Of a stretch of 64,000 nucleotides of DNA, positions 53,456-62,696 are shown piece by piece. The stretch lies in NCBI GenBank assembly GCA_041749255.1, contig JBGTBR010000067.1:1-64000 (forward strand), read 5' to 3'. The notes beneath the pieces are model-generated. The model was given only the letters and a program-made list of their open reading frames with translations, searched no databases and was not told where the DNA came from. Each line of letters starts with the position of its first letter. Position 1 is the first letter of the stretch. The DNA is from JABDLO01 sp041749255 (GTDB lineage: Bacteria > Bacteroidota > Bacteroidia > Chitinophagales > Saprospiraceae). Made by a program: the position numbers and the translations under genes.

Positions 53456-54709
53456 ATGGATAGGAAAATAGAGAAAAAATGGTGGACATGGCAGAGAATT
53501 CTGATGATCCTCTTTGGCATATTAGTTACAGGATTTATTGTCTACAATCTGATATGGGCCGACAAACGTTCCACATTGCGTGTTCAACGAGACAGGATAA
53601 CAGTAGCAACTGCAATAGAAGGAGAATTCCAGGACTTCATTCCCGTTTCAGGGAATATCGAACCGGCGGAAACTTTTTATCTCGATGCCATTGAAGGAGG
53701 ATCTATTAAAAAAGTGATCCGCCAATCGGGAGCTCATATGAAAGCAGGTGATACTATATTGTTATTGACCAATTCCAATATGCAACTCGATGTGATGCAA
53801 AGGGAAACCCAATTGTACGAGCAAATTAATAATTTGAGGCAAACACGCTTATTACTCGATCAAAATGATTTGAGCCAGCAAGCTCAATTGGCTGAAATTG
53901 AATATCAGATTAATTTATTGAAACCACAATATTTAAGGTTTAAAAAACTGGTCGAAGACAGTATGATTTCCCAGCGTGAATTTGAAGAGGTAAAGGAACA
54001 ATATGATTATAACCTGCAAAGAAAAAATCTTACATACAGAAGTTACCGCAACGATTCCATCGCCAGGGTTGTGCAATTGCAGCAATTAAAAAGTTCAGAA
54101 TATCGCATGATGAGAAGTTTGGATGCGGTAGGTAATATTCTCGATAACCTCGTTATTACAGCTCCTATATCGGGTCAGTTGGCAACACCACAACTAGACA
54201 TTGGACAATCGGTTTCTCCTGCACAACGACTGGGTCAGATAGATATTCTCGATAATTACAAAGTTCGTGTAGGAATAGATGAAATTTACCTCCCCAGGGT
54301 TGAAGTAGGTCTGGAAGGGTATTTCACATTTGCAGGAAGTGATTATGATCTACAAATTTCTAAAGTTTACCCAACGATTGACGCAGGACGATTTGAAATT
54401 GACATGATTTTTACCAATCAGGTGCCTGACGGGATCAGAAGAGGTCAAACGGTAAGGATTCGACTTGAATTGGGAAATTCAGAACAGAGATTGCTTCTTC
54501 CAGTAGGCGGATTTTATAAAGACACCGGAGGCAACTGGGTCTTTGTTATGGAAGATGGATCTGAAAGCAAAGCCGTAAAAAGAAATATCAGAATAGGAAG
54601 GAGAAATCCTGAATATTATGAAATACTCGATGGGCTTAACCCGGGAGATAGAGTCATAATCAATAGTTATGAAAATTATGGAAATAATGAGGTTTTGATT
54701 CTGAATTGA
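53456..54709 (+). CDS. HlyD/MacA-type periplasmic adaptor
   Basis: 417 residues. One N-terminal membrane helix (about 12-31), a lipoyl-like half with a coiled-coil hairpin (about 105-215) and the second lipoyl/beta-barrel region (about 215-330), followed by a membrane-proximal domain ending NNEVLILN. It bridges the inner-membrane ABC transporter to the TolC-like channel encoded downstream. It begins a five-gene unit (adaptor, ATPase, permease, ATPase, outer-membrane channel). Confidence 0.9.
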   Translation: MDRKIEKKWWTWQRILMILFGILVTGFIVYNLIWADKRSTLRVQRDRITVATAIEGEFQDFIPVSGNIEPAETFYLDAIEGGSIKKVIRQSGAHMKAGDTILLLTNSNMQLDVMQRETQLYEQINNLRQTRLLLDQNDLSQQAQLAEIEYQINLLKPQYLRFKKLVEDSMISQREFEEVKEQYDYNLQRKNLTYRSYRNDSIARVVQLQQLKSSEYRMMRSLDAVGNILDNLVITAPISGQLATPQLDIGQSVSPAQRLGQIDILDNYKVRVGIDEIYLPRVEVGLEGYFTFAGSDYDLQISKVYPTIDAGRFEIDMIFTNQVPDGIRRGQTVRIRLELGNSEQRLLLPVGGFYKDTGGNWVFVMEDGSESKAVKRNIRIGRRNPEYYEILDGLNPGDRVIINSYENYGNNEVLILN

Positions 54710-54790
54710 TTTCAGTCAATTTTCACAAATCCAAATACAAAATGCAACTATAGCCATTAAAAACAAGTCATATATAAAAATTATAAAATT

Positions 54791-55495
54791 ATGGACAGTA
54801 TTATCAAAACAGTAGATTTAAAAAAGCTATACACCACAGAAGAAGTGGAAACCACAGCATTAAACGGTGTCAATATCACCATTTCAAAAGGGGAATTTGT
54901 AGCCATAATGGGACCATCTGGTTGTGGAAAGTCCACACTCCTCAACATTCTGGGACTTTTGGATAATCCCAATGAAGGCCAGTACTATTTTTTGGATCAC
55001 GAGGTGTCTAAACATTCCGAACGCCAAAGAGCTCAGCTCAGAAAAGGATCGATTGGATTTGTATTTCAAAGTTTTAACCTCATTGACGAGCTTACCGTAT
55101 TTGAGAATGTGGAACTTCCCCTGCTCTACCTGAATGTACCCTCCAGTGAGAGAAAGATAAAAGTAGAATCTGTCCTTGACCGAATGGCTATGATGCACCG
55201 TAGAAATCATTTTCCTCAACAGCTTTCTGGTGGACAGCAGCAAAGAGTGGCTATTGCACGGGCTATTGTCGCAAAACCTCAACTGATTCTGGCGGATGAA
55301 CCTACAGGTAATTTGGATTCTGCCAATGGAGAAGAAGTGATGAGAATACTGGATCAACTCAATCTGGAAGGTACGACAATAGTGATGGTTACGCACTCTC
55401 CCCACGATTCAGGGTATGCCCACAGGATCATCAATCTCCTGGACGGCCAGGTGGTAGCAGAAAATATCAAAGACCAGTATCAGGCCAGATTATAA
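54791..55495 (+). CDS. MacB/LolD-type ABC ATPase (canonical)
   Basis: 234 residues with all ABC motifs intact: Walker A GPSGCGKST (41-49), Q-loop FVFQSFN, signature LSGGQQQRVAIARA (about 147-160), Walker B ILADEPTG, D-loop GNLDSAN and H-loop VTHS. It powers the FtsX-type permease encoded next. It has the LolD/MacB family look (short, stand-alone ATPase, DELTVFENVELPLLY). Confidence 0.93.
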   Translation: MDSIIKTVDLKKLYTTEEVETTALNGVNITISKGEFVAIMGPSGCGKSTLLNILGLLDNPNEGQYYFLDHEVSKHSERQRAQLRKGSIGFVFQSFNLIDELTVFENVELPLLYLNVPSSERKIKVESVLDRMAMMHRRNHFPQQLSGGQQQRVAIARAIVAKPQLILADEPTGNLDSANGEEVMRILDQLNLEGTTIVMVTHSPHDSGYAHRIINLLDGQVVAENIKDQYQARL

Positions 55496-55545
55496 AAATC
55501 CGGCTATACATTATCTGACCATTCATCTTGTAATATATTAAGAAA

Positions 55546-57972
55546 ATGTGGAAAAACACTTTAAAAATTGCATACAGAAACCTTGTAAAACAAAGACTGT
55601 ATTCAACCATTAATATACTGGGTCTTGCAATAGGTTTATGTGCAACTATATTGATACTCTTGTTTGTCAAGGATGAATTAAGCTATGATAAATACCACGA
55701 AGATCACGATCGCATTTACCGCGTATCGAGAGAATGGTTGAATCAGGATGGAACTTCTAGTCTTCATCTTGGGCACACAGCTCCTCCCTTTGCTCCCCTG
55801 TTAAAGTCCGATTTTGGTGAAATCATTGAAGAGTCTGTAAGGTTACTCAATACCGATGTTATAGCAAGATTTGATGACAAGGTCTTTCCTGAAGAGAAAT
55901 TTTTCTTTGCAGATCATGAAGTCTTTAAAGTCTTTTCGTGGAAAATGCTGCAGGGAGATCCTAATACGGTTCTCAATAATCCGGATGGCTTAGTCATTAC
56001 AGAATCAACTGCTAAAAAGTATTTTGGAGAAATGGATCCAATGGGAAAGCAGATGGAAATTCAAATTGGTACACAAAGGCAGGAGATGATGGTGCGGGGC
56101 ATAATTGAAGATGTTCCACGTAATTCTCATTTTACTTTTGACATGTTGGCTTCATTTAAACCCGTAGAACTATTTTATGGAGGCTATGAACCCATGATGC
56201 AGAATTTTGGAAATAATGCGTTTTCAACTTTTATTAAGTTGAAAAAGGAAGTTACTCCCACTCAACTTAGTGATCAATTGCCTGCATTCATGGATCGACA
56301 CCTCCCCGCAAATAGTCAGGGTATCCCTGCTTCAACCTCTACCAGACTTCATCTTTGGCCTCTCAAAGACATTCACCTGCACTCAAATCTCGCGTCAGAA
56401 ATAGAACCCAACAGCAATATTGAGTATGTATATATATATTTTGCCATTGCTTTATTTATACTTTTTATAGCCTGCATCAATTTTATGAATCTTTCTACAG
56501 CTAAATCGGCAAACCGGGCCATGGAAGTGGGGTTAAGAAAAGTGATGGGAGCCAATAAAGGGTTATTGATCAAACAATTTATAGGTGAATCTATGATCAT
56601 GGCTTGCTTGGCATTGGTATTGGCTGTTTTGTTTACCTATTTATTTCTGGAGCCTTTTTCTCAATTTACCGGAAAAGAATTTTCTCTAAACTTTGTAGAA
56701 AACCCTCAATTTGCCCTTTACGGTTTAGGTTTAGTTTTGCTGGTAGGCCTTATATCAGGTAGCTATCCCGCATTCTTCCTTTCAGGTTTTGAGCCTGTCA
56801 ATGTGATGAAAGGCACATATAAAATTGGATCTATTCATGAAAAACTGAGATCTGTATTGGTTGTATTTCAGTTTGCTATAGCCATTAGTCTGATCGCTTG
56901 TCTGATCATAGTGACCAATCAACTGGAATACATGAAAACCAAAGACCTTGGGTATCAAAAAGATCATGTGGTTATTTTACCGGCTCCTCCCGCACTTACC
57001 CAGACTTTCGAAATGAATTACAACAGACTGATCCGGCATCCCGGCATCACTGATCTGGCATTGGCCAGCAGGGTACCCTCTTCTAGACTCCTTGACTCAC
57101 AAGGAGCCACAGCAGAGCTAAATGGAGAAATGATCCCCATAAACTTCAGAATAGCAGATGTCCATGTGAGCCATACATTTCAAAATACTCTTGGAATAGA
57201 ATTGGCTGCAGGGAGAGATTTTGACATTGAAAAAGCCAGTGATTCTTTAAGTTCTTTTATTTTAAACGAAAATGCTGTAAGGGCTATCGGTTGGAGCAGT
57301 GCTGAAGAAGCAATCCAAAAACAATTTAATTATGGCAACAGGCAAGGAGTCATCGTTGGAGTGTATGAAGACTTCCATTTTGAATCGTTGCACCAGCCTA
57401 TAGTGCCCATTGTATTTATGATTGCTCAAAACAGGTTCAATGAGGTGGCCATTCGTGTACATCCAGATCAATTTGATGAAGCGATAGGATATTTGAATAC
57501 TGAATGGTTAGCGATGAATCCGGGAACTCCCTTTCAATATTCAATGATCGAAGACAGGCTGCTTGCACAATATGAAAGCGATGAAAAAATTCAAATACTT
57601 TTTGGTACATTCTCCGGTCTGGCCATTTTCATTTCTATTCTGGGTTTATTGGGAATGGCTTCATTCACAACTCAACAAAGATTCAGAGAAATCGGGATAA
57701 GAAAGATTCTGGGTGCCAGTGTTCTAAGTATAATAACCCTTCTGGAAAAAGAATTTTTGAAATTGATCTTTTGGGGATTACTTATTTCACTGCCCGTCGT
57801 TTGGTATGGAATGAGTGCCTGGCTTGACCAGTTTTCTTTTCACATTCCCATGTCTTTGATACCCATGTTAATAGCCGGAGTAACAGCCTTAATTATAGCT
57901 ATGGTTACTATCAGTGTCCTTTCATGGAAAGCAGCTACCGTCAATCCTGTGGAAAGCATAAAAACGGAATAG
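55546..57972 (+). CDS. FtsX/MacB-type ABC permease
   Basis: 808 residues, about twice the length of a single MacB membrane unit. There is an N-terminal helix (about 20-40) and a periplasmic MacB-PCD domain (about 45-245), then three helices (about 285-400), a further helix (about 430-450) and a second periplasmic domain (about 455-680), and a C-terminal FtsX block of three helices (about 690-795) with FREIGIRKILGAS, the coupling helix. An RAMEVGLRKVMGA coupling motif also occurs after the first block, so the protein is a fused tandem of two FtsX units. It can contact two ATPases at once, which fits the two ATPase genes beside it. Confidence 0.88.
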   Translation: MWKNTLKIAYRNLVKQRLYSTINILGLAIGLCATILILLFVKDELSYDKYHEDHDRIYRVSREWLNQDGTSSLHLGHTAPPFAPLLKSDFGEIIEESVRLLNTDVIARFDDKVFPEEKFFFADHEVFKVFSWKMLQGDPNTVLNNPDGLVITESTAKKYFGEMDPMGKQMEIQIGTQRQEMMVRGIIEDVPRNSHFTFDMLASFKPVELFYGGYEPMMQNFGNNAFSTFIKLKKEVTPTQLSDQLPAFMDRHLPANSQGIPASTSTRLHLWPLKDIHLHSNLASEIEPNSNIEYVYIYFAIALFILFIACINFMNLSTAKSANRAMEVGLRKVMGANKGLLIKQFIGESMIMACLALVLAVLFTYLFLEPFSQFTGKEFSLNFVENPQFALYGLGLVLLVGLISGSYPAFFLSGFEPVNVMKGTYKIGSIHEKLRSVLVVFQFAIAISLIACLIIVTNQLEYMKTKDLGYQKDHVVILPAPPALTQTFEMNYNRLIRHPGITDLALASRVPSSRLLDSQGATAELNGEMIPINFRIADVHVSHTFQNTLGIELAAGRDFDIEKASDSLSSFILNENAVRAIGWSSAEEAIQKQFNYGNRQGVIVGVYEDFHFESLHQPIVPIVFMIAQNRFNEVAIRVHPDQFDEAIGYLNTEWLAMNPGTPFQYSMIEDRLLAQYESDEKIQILFGTFSGLAIFISILGLLGMASFTTQQRFREIGIRKILGASVLSIITLLEKEFLKLIFWGLLISLPVVWYGMSAWLDQFSFHIPMSLIPMLIAGVTALIIAMVTISVLSWKAATVNPVESIKTE

Positions 57973-58009
57973 CATTCGAACATTTTAAAAATCACAGAAT
58001 AAAGACCTT

Positions 58010-58708
58010 ATGGAAAATGCATTGATAAAATGGATCGAAATTGATAAATATGTAGACTTCAAATTTAGAAGACAATTTATCCTTCGAAGCATTAATCTTG
58101 AAATCAATGAGGGAGAATTTGTAACATTTATGGGTCTCAGTGGAGCTGGAAAATCTACCATATTGAATATAATGGGCATGCTGGATCAGGCTTCAGCAGG
58201 AACGTACTTTGTAAACAATGTAAACGTTACCACACTCAACGAAAAGAATAGATTAAAGCTCAACAAGCAATATTTTGGCTATATATTTCAAGCCTACCAC
58301 CTCATAGATGAACTAACTGTTTACGAAAACATAGAAACTCCTCTCCTCTATCGCAATGTCAGCTCATCCGAAAGAAAAAGTATGGTAGCCGAGTTACTTG
58401 ACCGGTTTGGGATGGTTGCAAAAAAGGATCTTTTTCCGGAGCAATTATCTGGAGGACAGCAGCAATTGGTCGGCGTAGCCAGGGCAATTATAACCAAACC
58501 ACAAATATTGTTGGCTGATGAACCGACGGGTAATTTGCATTCAAAACAAGCCAAAGAGATTATGGAAGTATTTAAGGAATTAAACGAAGAAGGTGCCACC
58601 ATCATTCAGGTAACTCATTCAGAAGACAATGCCCGCTATGGAAACAGAATCATCGAACTGGTGGATGGTATGATAAAAAATGATAAAAAAACTACACATT
58701 ATGCATAA
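58010..58708 (+). CDS. Second ABC ATPase, divergent D-loop and signature
   Basis: 232 residues, clearly a paralogue of the ATPase at 54791. Walker A GLSGAGKST, Q-loop YIFQAYH, Walker B LLADEPTG and H-loop VTHS are kept. Two positions are changed: the signature reads LSGGQQQLVGVARA (R to L and A to G) and the D-loop GNLHSKQ in place of GNLDS. Noncanonical residues here are typical of the weaker partner in asymmetric ABC transporters. It may pair with the canonical ATPase on the tandem permease, or be regulatory. Confidence 0.87.
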   Translation: MENALIKWIEIDKYVDFKFRRQFILRSINLEINEGEFVTFMGLSGAGKSTILNIMGMLDQASAGTYFVNNVNVTTLNEKNRLKLNKQYFGYIFQAYHLIDELTVYENIETPLLYRNVSSSERKSMVAELLDRFGMVAKKDLFPEQLSGGQQQLVGVARAIITKPQILLADEPTGNLHSKQAKEIMEVFKELNEEGATIIQVTHSEDNARYGNRIIELVDGMIKNDKKTTHYA

Positions 58709-60029
58709 AATGATATTGATCGTTGCTCTTTCTTTCGTATGCTTTTCTCTGATTGCACAAAACAGATTAGAACTCTCATATAGAGAAGCGATCGAATTGG
58801 CACAAAATCAAAATGTAGAATTGCAAATAAGGAAAAATGAACAAAGGGTCAATCAAGCTGAGCATCAGGAAGCCAGGATGCGGTTTTTGCCAAATGCTAC
58901 TTTAAACACATCCGTCTTGAGACAGATAGGCCAACAATTCCAGGCTGTGGAAGACAGGATTGTTGTGACCAATATAGCCACAGATTTTGTTTCTGCCAGC
59001 TTAGGGCTAAACCTGGATTTATATAATGGGATGAGCCGAAAAAACACATACCATGCTACGAAACACCGATTACTGGCTCAAAGCGAAACCATTAAACAAA
59101 CCAGGCTCAATATCATTCTAGAAGTTTCCAGGCAATATCTCCAGGTATTACTCGACAAAGAACTCACTCGTATTGCTGAAGAAAACATTGAAAATCAAAG
59201 AAAAATACTACAGCAGATAGAAAATTTTGTTCGTTCAGGCATTCGGGCACGTCCTGATCTCTTAAGCCAAAAGGCCGAATTGTCCAGACTGGAACTGGAA
59301 TGGGTAAATGCCGAGATTCAAGTAGAAAATGACTTACAGTTGTTAGCAGGCACCTTGCAGATTGATCCCGGTTATACTCTTGATATCAAAAAAATTGACG
59401 GAATAGAATTGAGTGCGTTTAACCACCAGGCACTTACTGTAGAGGAATTGTTTATAGAGGCTAAAAAGCATCGGCCGGATCTCAAATCACAAAGTGAAAC
59501 ACTCGAAGCAGCGAGATATGATGTAGCAGCTGCCAGGGGATTATATTTACCAAGGGTTACTGCTTTTTATAATTTTGGCACCTTTTTTACATCGTTGGAT
59601 GAACGCAGTTTTAGTATGCAATTCACAAGCGTTTATCCCGTAAACACTTTTGGGATAAGGGTGAATGTCCCTATATATTCAAATCATCAGAATAAAACCA
59701 ATGTCATAAGATCGGAAGTAATCGCCAGAAATGAAGAGTTGAATAGCCTCGCTATGGAAAGACAACTCTATCAGGAAATCCAATCCGCTTATCTCAATTA
59801 CAAAAGTTCTCTTAAAAGAGAGGAGGTCAGTGCATACCAGCTTGAAGCTGCCCTGGAAAATGTGAAAGTACAGGAAGAGAGGTTCAGGTTAGGTCTAAAC
59901 AGTATTGTAGAATTTGCTGAAGCCAACAGAATGCTGGTACAAGCCAGGTCTGACAGTGCTCAGGCTTTATACTCTCGGGTGTTTAGTGAATTGATTTTGC
60001 AATACACTCTGGGTGTGGTGCAATTTTAG
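58701..60029 (+). CDS. TolC-family outer-membrane efflux channel
   Basis: 443 residues from the ATG at 58701 (the frame is open from 58680, which overlaps the ATPase by 29 bases; 58701 keeps an 8-base overlap and a proper leader MHKMILIVALSFVCFSLIAQ). Two OEP repeats of coiled helices (about 30-220 and 235-445) with typical NVELQIRKNEQRVN and HRPDLKSQSETLEAARYDVAAAR. It forms the outer-membrane end of the tripartite exporter. Last gene of the operon. Confidence 0.92.
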   Translation: MHKMILIVALSFVCFSLIAQNRLELSYREAIELAQNQNVELQIRKNEQRVNQAEHQEARMRFLPNATLNTSVLRQIGQQFQAVEDRIVVTNIATDFVSASLGLNLDLYNGMSRKNTYHATKHRLLAQSETIKQTRLNIILEVSRQYLQVLLDKELTRIAEENIENQRKILQQIENFVRSGIRARPDLLSQKAELSRLELEWVNAEIQVENDLQLLAGTLQIDPGYTLDIKKIDGIELSAFNHQALTVEELFIEAKKHRPDLKSQSETLEAARYDVAAARGLYLPRVTAFYNFGTFFTSLDERSFSMQFTSVYPVNTFGIRVNVPIYSNHQNKTNVIRSEVIARNEELNSLAMERQLYQEIQSAYLNYKSSLKREEVSAYQLEAALENVKVQEERFRLGLNSIVEFAEANRMLVQARSDSAQALYSRVFSELILQYTLGVVQF

Positions 60030-60059
60030 GATTTTATTTATGTATAGGTACAAAAACAC

Positions 60060-61256
60060 CTAGCCAGAAATCCTTTCGTATAATTTTAAAAGTTCTTTTT
60101 CAGCAGTGAACCAATTGTACTTTTCATTGACCGACTCATGACCATTTTTTCCAAAATGGCTAAGGTTGTTTAATTTTGCGAAATCACATATTTTTATTGC
60201 AAAGTCATCAGAGTCTTGTGAGGTAAAAACTTTTCCACATTTTGTATCTTCTACAATTCTTTTAAGCGGGTCACAATTAGAAACAAGAACTGGTTTTGCC
60301 ATATACATATAATGGAATAATTTATGTGGTATTGTATTATCTGTATGAGCTGTTTTAATATGGGGAACAAGACAAATATCAGCCATGTTGATATATGAGG
60401 GCAAGTATTTGGGGTTTTGCCAACCCTTAAATGAAATCACATCACTTACATTTAATTCTTTTGCTTTAATTTTCAAATCATTTTCATTTGACCCACTCCC
60501 AACCAGTGATAAATGAAAATCTGGTACCATTTCTAAAATTTTAGGTATTGCGTCGATTACAGTTTCTAATCCACGATGTTTATCAAATCCTCCTATATAC
60601 AAAGCCATGAATTTATTTTCAAGCTTTTGTATGTGTTCAATAATTCCATTGTAAGACATAAACTGGATGATATTAATATAATTAGGAACCACAGTAATTT
60701 TTTCCTGTGGTAACCCGATAGCACAATATCTTGATCTGGCTTCTTCAATAACAGTAATAATATGATCCACCTGATCCAGCCATACTTTTTCGGTTTCGAT
60801 CCATTTTGAAACAGAAATAATCCATTTTGCAGGGAAATTTTGCATAAATTTGTAATGTGAAAGCGCTTGTGGATAATTCTCATGAAGGTCAGCCACTATT
60901 TGTATTTTAAATCCAAGCCTCTTACGGGCTTCAAGAGCGGCTCCTACTAAATATAGATCATGTACATGTAATAAATCAATTTTATATGTATGGACAAACT
61001 GGATTATTTTTCTTTTCCAATATGGAGTGTAAAGATCAATTAATGTATTACAAGAACCTCTCATCTTATTATTCTTCCATTTACTGAGCTTCATTCTGAT
61101 AATGCTTGCTCCATGGAAAACTTCGAGTTCAGGTTTATTCCCATGGTTTATACATAATATATATACTTTGAATCCAGCATTTTGGAGACTCATTACTTCG
61201 TTTTCAACTCGCATGTCACCAGTAAACTCATTATCAAGGATCATCCCTATATTCAT
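60060..61256 (-). CDS. GT4-family glycosyltransferase
   Basis: 398 residues with a GT-B fold: Rossmann N-terminus (MNIGMILDNEFTGDMRVENEV), HVHDLYLVGAA motif, and a C-terminal nucleotide-sugar domain with YIGGFDKHRGLETVIDAIP and the ExxK-like HKLFHYMYMAKPVLVSNCD. It should transfer a sugar from a nucleotide donor to a lipid- or glycan-linked acceptor at the cytosolic membrane face. It is separated by 153 bases from the next of three leftward glycosyltransferase genes. Donor and linkage cannot be read. Confidence 0.85.
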   Translation of the reverse strand: MNIGMILDNEFTGDMRVENEVMSLQNAGFKVYILCINHGNKPELEVFHGASIIRMKLSKWKNNKMRGSCNTLIDLYTPYWKRKIIQFVHTYKIDLLHVHDLYLVGAALEARKRLGFKIQIVADLHENYPQALSHYKFMQNFPAKWIISVSKWIETEKVWLDQVDHIITVIEEARSRYCAIGLPQEKITVVPNYINIIQFMSYNGIIEHIQKLENKFMALYIGGFDKHRGLETVIDAIPKILEMVPDFHLSLVGSGSNENDLKIKAKELNVSDVISFKGWQNPKYLPSYINMADICLVPHIKTAHTDNTIPHKLFHYMYMAKPVLVSNCDPLKRIVEDTKCGKVFTSQDSDDFAIKICDFAKLNNLSHFGKNGHESVNEKYNWFTAEKELLKLYERISG

Positions 61257-61409
61257 ATATTTTTCTTTTAGATATATTTTCTTTTTAGTGGATTATAAAA
61301 CCTCTTTTCTTAATAAAATATTTCGTATCACGACTATATGATTTAATTTCAAGGATAATAACTAAATTATAAATTGCGAATATAAAGTCATTGATGTATT
61401 TACCAGCAT

Positions 61410-62696
61410 TTAAATATTTTCCAATACTTCTACCAATTGTTTAGTAAGTTGCCTCCTGGAGTATTTTTCAATATTTTGAAAAGTAAATTTATTGTCTTTA
61501 TTATTTTGACTCATCTCCAACAACCATTTTTTTAAAGCTGCTGCATCGCGACGTTCAAAAACAGTTCCAGAATTGGTTTCATTAAGGATTTTTGCTGCAT
61601 CACCATTTTTTGGACCAAGACATAAAATAGGTCTCCTGGCAGCTAAATATTCAAATAGTTTCCCAGTAATAATTGTCCTTGGTTTTCCTGAATTAGGTAT
61701 AATCAGTAAAAGTATGTCTGAGTTCTGCATTTTTTCTACGCAGTCAATATGAGGTATAGGTAAATGAAATGTGACCAAACTTTCCATTTCCTTCTGTTTT
61801 ATATATGATTTAAATATAGGTGAAACATTCCCAAAAGATTCTAATGTTATAGCAGTATTAGAATTTTCGGTAAGTTCTTTTATTACATCAAATAGAACAT
61901 ATGGTTCGTAAGATTCTGCCATTGTACCGGTGTAAATTATTTTTAATGAATTTCCATTTTTACGTTCATGTATTATTTGTGAAAAGTCGTCTTCATCAAA
62001 TCCATTGGTAATCACGCTTATATCCTTTCTTCCGCTCAGTTGTTCAAATTCATCTTTATGTGAATTCCCAACGGTAATTACCCTATCCGCATTTCCGATT
62101 ACTTTATTTTCAAGTATTTTGTCTAATTTTCGAACTCGGGAAATACGCAATAAGTCTTCATAATTAAAAATGCTTGTCCAGGGATCTCTTAAGTCTGCCA
62201 CCCATTTTATACCTAATTCTCTCTTAAGCTTTAATCCTATCAATTGTGTAGAATGAGGTGGACTTGTAGTAATGATGACCTCAATTTTATATTTTTCTAT
62301 CAGTTCTATAGCCTTTGGATATGCAAACTTATTCCATCCGTTTCGAGGATCAGGTATAAAAAAATTACCTCGTATAAAGCGTTCAATTTTTGATCTAAAT
62401 GAACTTTTTTCTACAAAAGATATGCCGCCTTGCGGTAGTTTTGACTTTCCAAATAATTTTACATATAGCTGTAAAATCTCTTTTGATTTGGTTTTATATA
62501 CTATAATATTATTATTTTTAACCTCCTGATCTAATGAATGATCTAGAACAGGATAAGATGCAAATTTTTCATCCACTGTCAATATTACGGGTTGCCATCC
62601 AAATTCAGTCAGATATTTTGCGAACTTAAGCCATCTCTGTACACCGGCACCTCCACTGGGAGGCCAATAATATGTAATAATCAATACTTTTTTCAT
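61410..62696 (-). CDS. GT4-like glycosyltransferase, surface-glycan type
   Basis: 428 residues. N-terminal YYWPPSGGAGVQRWLKFAKYL and, downstream, ITTSPPHSTQLIGLKLK and ADLRDPW, a set common to the WcaI/group 1 transferases of polysaccharide clusters. The C-terminal domain has YTGTMAESYEPYVLF and KLFEYLAARRPILCLGP. It overlaps the upstream transferase gene (62693) by 4 bases, so the two are coupled. Substrate unknown. Confidence 0.85.
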   Translation of the reverse strand: MKKVLIITYYWPPSGGAGVQRWLKFAKYLTEFGWQPVILTVDEKFASYPVLDHSLDQEVKNNNIIVYKTKSKEILQLYVKLFGKSKLPQGGISFVEKSSFRSKIERFIRGNFFIPDPRNGWNKFAYPKAIELIEKYKIEVIITTSPPHSTQLIGLKLKRELGIKWVADLRDPWTSIFNYEDLLRISRVRKLDKILENKVIGNADRVITVGNSHKDEFEQLSGRKDISVITNGFDEDDFSQIIHERKNGNSLKIIYTGTMAESYEPYVLFDVIKELTENSNTAITLESFGNVSPIFKSYIKQKEMESLVTFHLPIPHIDCVEKMQNSDILLLIIPNSGKPRTIITGKLFEYLAARRPILCLGPKNGDAAKILNETNSGTVFERRDAAALKKWLLEMSQNNKDNKFTFQNIEKYSRRQLTKQLVEVLENI

